DNA from: Streptomyces sp. NRRL F-5122
Lineage (GTDB): Bacteria > Actinomycetota > Actinomycetes > Streptomycetales > Streptomycetaceae
Length of the DNA: 64,000 bases
NCBI RefSeq assembly: GCF_001507435.1
Contig: NZ_LMWH01000116.1
Coordinates: 355,137-419,136, forward strand
Direction: 5' to 3'
Shown here: one piece after another, positions 59,179-64,000 of the stretch
Layout: every line of letters begins with the position of its first letter
Position numbering within the stretch: the stretch's first letter is position 1
The notes under the pieces: model-generated
Told to the model about the DNA's origin: nothing
The model's input: only the letters and a program-made list of their open reading frames with translations
Database searches by the model: none
Program-made: the position numbers and the translations under genes

Positions 59179-60573
59179 TCACAGGTTCCGGGCGGGCTCG
59201 ATGTTCTGGTTCGCACGGAAGAGATTGTCCGGATCGTAGGTCCGCTTGACCCGTGCGAGCCGGTCGTAGTGGTCTCCATAGGTGTTCCGCACCCGGTCGC
59301 GGCTTTCGTCCTCACCCATGAAGTTCACGTACGAGCCGCCCATGGAGTGCGGGTGCATCTCCTGCCAGTAGTCGACGCACCACTGCCTGATGGTACCGGC
59401 GTTGCCCGGATCGGGGTCGACCCCGGCGAAGACGGCGGACCAGACGGCGTCCCGGTGGCTCCAGGCGGTGTCGTCCGGGCCCACCCGGTGTGCGGCCGCG
59501 TCCACCGGATACAGGTGCATGAGCGAGAGCGGGGTCGGGATGTGCTCGCCGTACCTGAGGTGCACGTCGAGCGCCGCATCCGGGATGCGATCGAAGAAGT
59601 CGCCCCGCCAATACCATTGGTAGCCCGCCGGGATGATGGGGTCGAGCATGCTCTGCAACGCGGGATAGGGCAGCGCCGCCGTGAAGTGGAAGGTCGGCGG
59701 ACCCGGCTCCCGAAGCGACGTGAACGCCGCCTCCACGCGGTCGGGTTCAGCGGTGTGGCACCCCACGATGCCGCACATCCTCTGCCCGTGGAGTTCTTCG
59801 GGGAACGGCGGGACGGGAGGAACGACGAACAGCGCGAAGTAGGCGTACACGTCCTCGGGCGCCCGCGGAAGGAAGTCGCGGTACCACGCGAGCACTTCGC
59901 GGGTGCCGTCCACCGGCCACAGGGTGATCACGACCCCGAGCGTGTGCACCGGGTGGAGCCGGTAGGTGAACGAGGTCACCACACCGAAGTTGCCGCCGCC
60001 ACCGCGCAGTGCCCAGAACAGGTCCGGGTGGTCTGTCTCGCTCACCGAAACGAAGCTGCCGTCGGCCAGCACGACGTCCGCGCCCAGCAGATTGTCCACG
60101 GTGAGTCCGTACGTGCGGGTGAGGTAGCCGTGTCCGCCGCCCAGCGTGAGCCCGCCGATACCGGTCGTCGAGACGATGCCGCCGGGCGTGGCAGGCCCGA
60201 ACCCGTGTGTGGCGTGGTCGAGTTCCCGAAGTCGGCAGCCGCCGTCGGCCCGAGCGGTCCTGGCGACCGGGTCGACCTGTACCCGGCGCATCGCGGAGAG
60301 GTCGACGGTGACGCCGTCCTCCACCAGGCACAGACCCGGGCCGCTGTGGCCGCCCCCGCGGACCGCGAGTTCCAGGCCGTTGTCGCGGATGAAGTCGACG
60401 GCGGCCGCCGCATCCGCCGCATCCGCGCATCTCACCACGGCGGCCGGGCGCTTGTCGATCATCGCGTTGTAGACCGTGCGCGCCCGGGAGTACTCCGCGT
60501 CCTGCGGGCCGATGACCGGACCGCGCAGGGCGGCCTTCATGGCCTCAAGAGTCGAGGGGTCCAAGGCGATCAC
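59179..60573 (-). CDS. BBE-like FAD-linked oxidase
   Basis: A 464-residue FAD-linked oxidase of the berberine-bridge/hexose-oxidase superfamily. The FAD-binding domain has LAVRGGGHSGPGLCLVEDGV with His76 for covalent FAD, and GIVSTTGIGGLTLGGGHGYL. The second covalent residue of bicovalent members (Cys in the CPTxGxGG motif) is Val134, so only one covalent link is expected. The substrate-binding BBE tail ends in YGDHYDRLARVKRTYDPDNL followed by FRANQNI. No signal, so cytoplasmic. The GTG at 60573 overlaps the stop of the upstream regulator gene; a TTG at 60564 with GGAGG is the alternative. The context suggests control by that regulator or simple read-through. Confidence 0.9.
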   Translation of the reverse strand: MIALDPSTLEAMKAALRGPVIGPQDAEYSRARTVYNAMIDKRPAAVVRCADAADAAAAVDFIRDNGLELAVRGGGHSGPGLCLVEDGVTVDLSAMRRVQVDPVARTARADGGCRLRELDHATHGFGPATPGGIVSTTGIGGLTLGGGHGYLTRTYGLTVDNLLGADVVLADGSFVSVSETDHPDLFWALRGGGGNFGVVTSFTYRLHPVHTLGVVITLWPVDGTREVLAWYRDFLPRAPEDVYAYFALFVVPPVPPFPEELHGQRMCGIVGCHTAEPDRVEAAFTSLREPGPPTFHFTAALPYPALQSMLDPIIPAGYQWYWRGDFFDRIPDAALDVHLRYGEHIPTPLSLMHLYPVDAAAHRVGPDDTAWSHRDAVWSAVFAGVDPDPGNAGTIRQWCVDYWQEMHPHSMGGSYVNFMGEDESRDRVRNTYGDHYDRLARVKRTYDPDNLFRANQNIEPARNL

Positions 60574-62959
60574 CTCCGCGGGGGGACGTCACCGGACGGC
60601 AGCGGTTGCTCCGCCCACACCGTCTTGCCCGTGCCGGTGTACCGGGTGCCCCAGCGCTGTGCGACCTGGGCGACCAGGAAAAGCCCCCGGCCTCCTTCGT
60701 CGGTGATGGGTGAACGGCGCATGTGCGGGGAGGTGTTACTGGCGTCCGACACCTCGCAGATCAGGCTGCGGTCCAGGATCAGCCGGAGTGCGGTCGGTCC
60801 GCTGGCGTGTCGGATGGCATTGGTGACGAGTTCACTGACGATGAGTTCGGTGGTGAAGGCGAGATCCTCGAGGCCCCATTCCGTCAGTTGCCGGACGGCC
60901 TCGCAGCGCACATCGTGCACAGCCCGGGGGTCGGAGGGCACCTCCCAGGAGGCCACGCGGTCCAGGGGGAGGCGGTGCGTCCGTGCGATCAGGAAGGCGA
61001 CGTCGTCATGGGGGTGGTCCGGCAGCAGCGAGCGGACCATCGTGTCGCAGATCTCTTCCAGAGGCCGGTCGGGATGGGCCAGGGCGAAGCAGAGCCGCTC
61101 GAAGCCGACGTCGACGTCCCGGTCCGAGGCCTCGATCAGCCCGTCGGTGTAGAGGGCGATGACGCTTCCCTCCTCCACCTCGATCTCGGCCGATTCGAAG
61201 GGCAGACCGCCCAGTCCCAGCGGGGGACCGGCGGGGATGTCGGGGAACTCGACGGGTTCGGAGAGATGGGCGATGGCGGGGCTGGGATGCCCGGCCCGCG
61301 CCACATTGAGTTTGCCCGAGATCGGGTCGTACACGGCGTAGACGCATGTGGCGCCGATGACCATCGGGTCGTCCGTGGCCGCCTCCGCCTCGTCCGCCAG
61401 GCGCAGGACGAGGTCGTCGACGTGGGCCAGGAGCTCGTCGGGCGGGAGGTCGAGATCGGCAAGCGTCTGCACGGCCGCACGCAGCCGGCCCATGCTCGCC
61501 GCGGCGTGGATCCCATGACCCACGACATCACCCACCACGAGCGCGACTCGTGCGCCGGACAGGGGTATGACATCGAACCAGTCGCCACCGACGCCGGCCT
61601 CGGCATCGGTCGGCAGATAGCGATAGGCGAGTTCGACGGCGCTGTGGTCGGGCAGATCGGGCGGCAGCAGGCTCGTCTGAAGGGTGAGCGCCGCGTTGTG
61701 CTCGCGGCGAACCGTCGGGCGTTGTCCACGCACACCGCCGCTCGGGCCACCAGTTCCTCGACGAGCAACTGGTCGTCCTCGTCGAAGGCGTCCGGGTTCT
61801 CCCAGCGCAGCAGCGTCACCACACCCATGGTCACGCCCCGTGCCCGGAGCGGCACGGTCAGGTGGGTGTGCACACCGATCCGGTGCAGCTTCTCCAGACG
61901 CAGGGGGTCGTCGGCGAGCCACCAGGTCGTCGGGGCCAGCACGGGATCGAGGATGGACCGTCCGGCCTCCAGGCACCGCCGTTGCGGGGAGCGTGCCGGA
62001 TATCTGGTCGGTTCCCCGATCGCGACGACCACCTCCGGGTGCTCCTCGTGGATCGACAGGTTGGTCGCCCTGTGCAGGGTCCCGCCGGACACCGGTTCGC
62101 CCGTGACCTCCTTCGCCGTGAGGCCTCCCTGGAAGAGGTCGATCGCGGCGAAATCGGCGAGCTCGGGCACGAGCACCTCGGCCAGTTCGCGCACCGTGTG
62201 GTCGAGGTCCAGCGTCGTGCCGATGCGCTGCCCCGCCTCGTTGATGAGGGCGAGCCGTTCGCGCGCTTCGTCGGAGGACGGAACGGCGACGGTGGTGGAA
62301 CGCGGTCCGAGCGCCTTCCCCTGGTTCGCCAGCCGGCGTGACGAGCGGCGTGGGCCCTGCCCACGGCCGAGCCCGGTGGCCGGTCCGGCCGGCGCGTCCA
62401 CGGCCGACGGCATCCGTCGTGCACACAGGGTGGACGGGGGGAGTACGGGTGCATCCTGCGGCGGGCCCTCCATACCGGCCGGCAGGGGGTTCACCCACGG
62501 GGGCCGAGGCTCTTCGTCCGGCCCGGTGCCGGTGAGCGCCCGCTCCTTGAGCAGGGTGCGCACCACCGCCTGGTCCAGCTCCCACCTGCGCGATGCGGCG
62601 ATGTCACAGGCCGCGATCAGCCACTCGGACCCGTTTCCGGCGCGCACGGGGCACGCCCGCAGCGCGACCTCGAGGGGATGACCCGCGCGGTGACGTACGG
62701 TGACCTCCGCCTCCCAGCCCGCTCCCACCCGCCGTGCCTCGGACCATGCGTACGTAAGCGCGTCCTCGGACAGCAGGAGTGATGTCGCGGGCCGCCGGAG
62801 TACCTCGGCCGCCGCGTATCCGAGCAGGTTCTGGGCAGCCGCGCTCCAATACTTGATCAAGCCGTGGGTGTCCACGAGGACGACGGCCGCGGACGTGATC
62901 CCGAGCGGATCGCCCCGGTGTTCATGCGCCATGTTCGTGCGACCCATACGGGGGTCCAT
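60570..62959 (-). pseudogene. PAS-GAF-SpoIIE-HATPase regulator with a one-base frameshift
   Basis: Two overlapping frames form one protein of about 790 residues. In order: a PAS domain (VVLVDTHGLIKYWSAAAQNL, residues about 20-120), a disordered linker, a GAF domain (INEAGQRIGTTLDLDHTVRE through ELVARAAVCVDNARRFA), a SpoIIE phosphatase (VGGDWFDVIPL, VGDVVGHGIHAA, LYTDGLIEAS, HDDVAFL) and a GHKL ATPase (VSELVTNAIRHASG, EGGRGLFLVAQVA). The frame breaks after RRFA (near 61708): one more base restores REHNAALTLQTSLLPP. This is a common Streptomyces sensor design that combines a SpoIIE phosphatase with an anti-sigma kinase. The start is unclear (62959, 62947 or 62932). Stop overlaps the next gene. 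Confidence 0.85.
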
Positions 62960-63344
62960 TCCACGGGCGGATACCTGGCTCTACGGTCTCATATCGGCCC
63001 TCCCGTGTCCTTGCGCTCACCGGCCCGCGCGGTACCTCCGCGGGAGTTCGTGGCCCCGCACGGGGCGGGCGGGTCGGGGCGAGGAACGCCCGGTGGCGCG
63101 CGGCGGCACACGGAGGCATGATCCATGATCGATTTCTGGGGCGCGGTGGGGACGGTCCGGTGCGGGCGCAGCCATGGAGTCGCCCGACCATCGCCGCGCC
63201 CGACGAAGTGATCCGCGCAAAGAGGGCCGGAAACGTCACCTTCGCCGTAGGCTTCTTCGGGCGTTCGGGCCATCGCCCCTTGCGCGCCGCGGTCGCACGT
63301 CGTCCTACGATGAGTGAAGATCACATGCGAACAGGGAGCGTGAA
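62960..63344. other. 385-base divergent region
   Basis: It contains the promoters of the PAS-GAF-SpoIIE gene and the ABM monooxygenase gene. No convincing gene or repeat seen. Confidence 0.5.
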
Positions 63345-63671
63345 ATGATCTTTATCACGGTCAAGTTCCGGGTCAAGCCGGAGTACGTGGAGCAGTGGCC
63401 CGAGATCACGCACGAGTTCACCGAGGCGACGCGCAACGAGCCCGGCTGCCTGTGGTTCGACTGGTCGCGCAGCCTCGAGGACCCGGCCGAGTATGTGCTC
63501 GTCGAGGCATTCCGGGACGGCGACGCGGGCGCCGCACACGTCCAGTCCGAGCACTTCCGGGCTGCCATGGAGAACCTGCCTGCTCACCTGACCGAGACGC
63601 CGCGGATCATCAACACGGTCCTGGAGCAGGACGACTGGTCCGAGCTGGGGGAGATGACCGTCAAGGACTGA
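63345..63671 (+). CDS. ABM-family monooxygenase (YgiN-like quinol type)
   Basis: A 108-residue ABM-domain protein: MIFITVKFRVKPEYVEQWPE, RNEPGCLWFDWSRSLEDPAE, YVLVEAFRDGDAGAAHVQSE, HFRAAMENLP. The pattern E-x-G-C with H-x-x-S-x-H-F matches the YgiN/LsrG-like group (putative quinol monooxygenase). The other ABM protein in this window (5301-5630) is distinct. GGGAGC lies 5 bases before the ATG. Single gene. Confidence 0.92.
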   Translation: MIFITVKFRVKPEYVEQWPEITHEFTEATRNEPGCLWFDWSRSLEDPAEYVLVEAFRDGDAGAAHVQSEHFRAAMENLPAHLTETPRIINTVLEQDDWSELGEMTVKD

Positions 63672-63726
63672 CGGGCGCATACGCTCCTGCCCGGACGCTG
63701 TGGGTGACCCTGCGCAGAGTACGTTC

Positions 63727-63748
63727 AGCAGTGGTAGTCATCTGCTGT
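63727..63748. repeat. 6-bp inverted repeat CAGCAG/CTGCTG
   Basis: CAGCAG and CTGCTG flank a 10-base spacer, about 150 bases before the aldo/keto reductase gene. It may be a weak terminator of the ABM gene. Confidence 0.35.
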
Positions 63749-63894
63749 CGTCATCGGGGCATGAAATGATCTGATGAGCTGACAAGCGTCCCTGTGGCGA
63801 CCGATTGCCCGGCTGCCGAGCTGTCGGCAGACCGTGGTGCGTGCGCACAGGGCCATGTCGCGAGCCCCGCACATGCCAACGAAGGATTGCCTCT

Positions 63895-64000
63895 ATGGAA
63901 TACCGTCATCTCGGCCGCAGTGGCCTGATCATCAGCGAGATCGCTTACGGGAACTGGCTCACCCATGGTTCGCAGGTGGAGGCCGAGGCGGCTGTCGCGT
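63895..64000 (+). CDS. Aldo/keto reductase, N-terminal part (runs off the window)
   Basis: The first 35 residues, MEYRHLGRSGLIISEIAYGN then WLTHGSQVEAEAAVA, match the start of the voltage-gated K+ channel beta-like aldo/keto reductase group (AKR). GAAGGA lies 8 bases before the ATG. The catalytic tetrad is beyond the window. The family uses NADPH to reduce aldehydes; streptomycete members of this group often serve in detoxification. Confidence 0.9.
   Translation, partial: MEYRHLGRSGLIISEIAYGNWLTHGSQVEAEAAVA

Noticed and set aside
5301..63671. Secondary-metabolite gene cluster
   Set aside because: Two ABM proteins, SDRs, OYE, GMC and acyltransferases suggested tailoring enzymes, but no polyketide synthase, NRPS, terpene synthase or RiPP core is present and the genes are scattered with their own regulators.
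1..64000. CRISPR array, tRNA, rRNA, riboswitch
   Set aside because: I found no regularly spaced repeats, no tRNA cloverleaf and no recognisable riboswitch core by reading; weak examples could be missed without a covariance-model search.

Overview
The window is high-GC actinobacterial DNA that reads as Streptomyces: strong third-position GC bias, GTG/TTG starts, GTGA/ATGA stop-start overlaps, AGGAGG-type ribosome binding sites, a twin-arginine DyP-type peroxidase, an actinobacterial protein O-mannosyltransferase, several SpoIIE phosphatases, and the typical small zinc-ribbon and single-span proteins. I saw no tRNA, rRNA, replication or ribosomal genes. hemC is the only clear primary-metabolism gene, so this looks like accessory or chromosome-arm territory.

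Layout. 0-3.3 kb: an HxlR regulator, an SRPBCC/F420-type oxidoreductase pair and an NmrA-like reductase. 3.4-8.7 kb: an RsbA-like anti-sigma ATPase with a STAS partner, a haem/quinol monooxygenase-like protein, a flavin disulfide reductase and a membrane SpoIIE phosphatase. 8.9-16.1 kb: LysR, an SDR, DoxX, TetR, a Tat-exported DyP peroxidase and a YVTN beta-propeller lipoprotein. 16.3-20.3 kb: a tight GntR / lipocalin-like / GMC oxidoreductase operon behind a perfect 12-bp palindrome. 20.8-27.4 kb: DUF4328, Pmt, a 39-aa membrane peptide, a ChrB-like/MFS pair and a second membrane SpoIIE phosphatase. 27.4-43 kb: regulators, a lactamase-fold hydrolase, NAD(P)-dependent enzymes, an acyltransferase and small proteins. 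43.2-48.2 kb: an SDR, then a MoxR ATPase / VWA-metallopeptidase / unknown-protein operon. 48.6-57.2 kb: DUF1330, phosphodiester glycosidase, hemC, acyltransferase, GDSL hydrolase, Old Yellow Enzyme, mscL and GNAT genes. 57.4-59.1 kb: a TnpB element that cuts off an MFS gene. 59.2-64 kb: a BBE-like flavoenzyme, a PAS-GAF-SpoIIE-ATPase regulator, an ABM monooxygenase and the start of an aldo/keto reductase.

Two themes recur. One is many self-contained regulator-plus-oxidoreductase pairs, often with a visible palindromic or repeated operator. The other is partner-switching signalling: a STAS protein, two HATPase proteins and three SpoIIE phosphatases.

Four genes (CGNR regulator, SDR fragment, mscL, PAS-GAF-SpoIIE) are each broken by what looks like a single-base indel in a G/C-rich run. 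This could be sequence error or real decay, and must be settled before the genes are called dead. The strongest candidates for under-described biology are the MoxR/VWA-metallopeptidase/unknown operon, the DyP peroxidase whose GXXDG aspartate is histidine, and the TnpB element with a readable guide.
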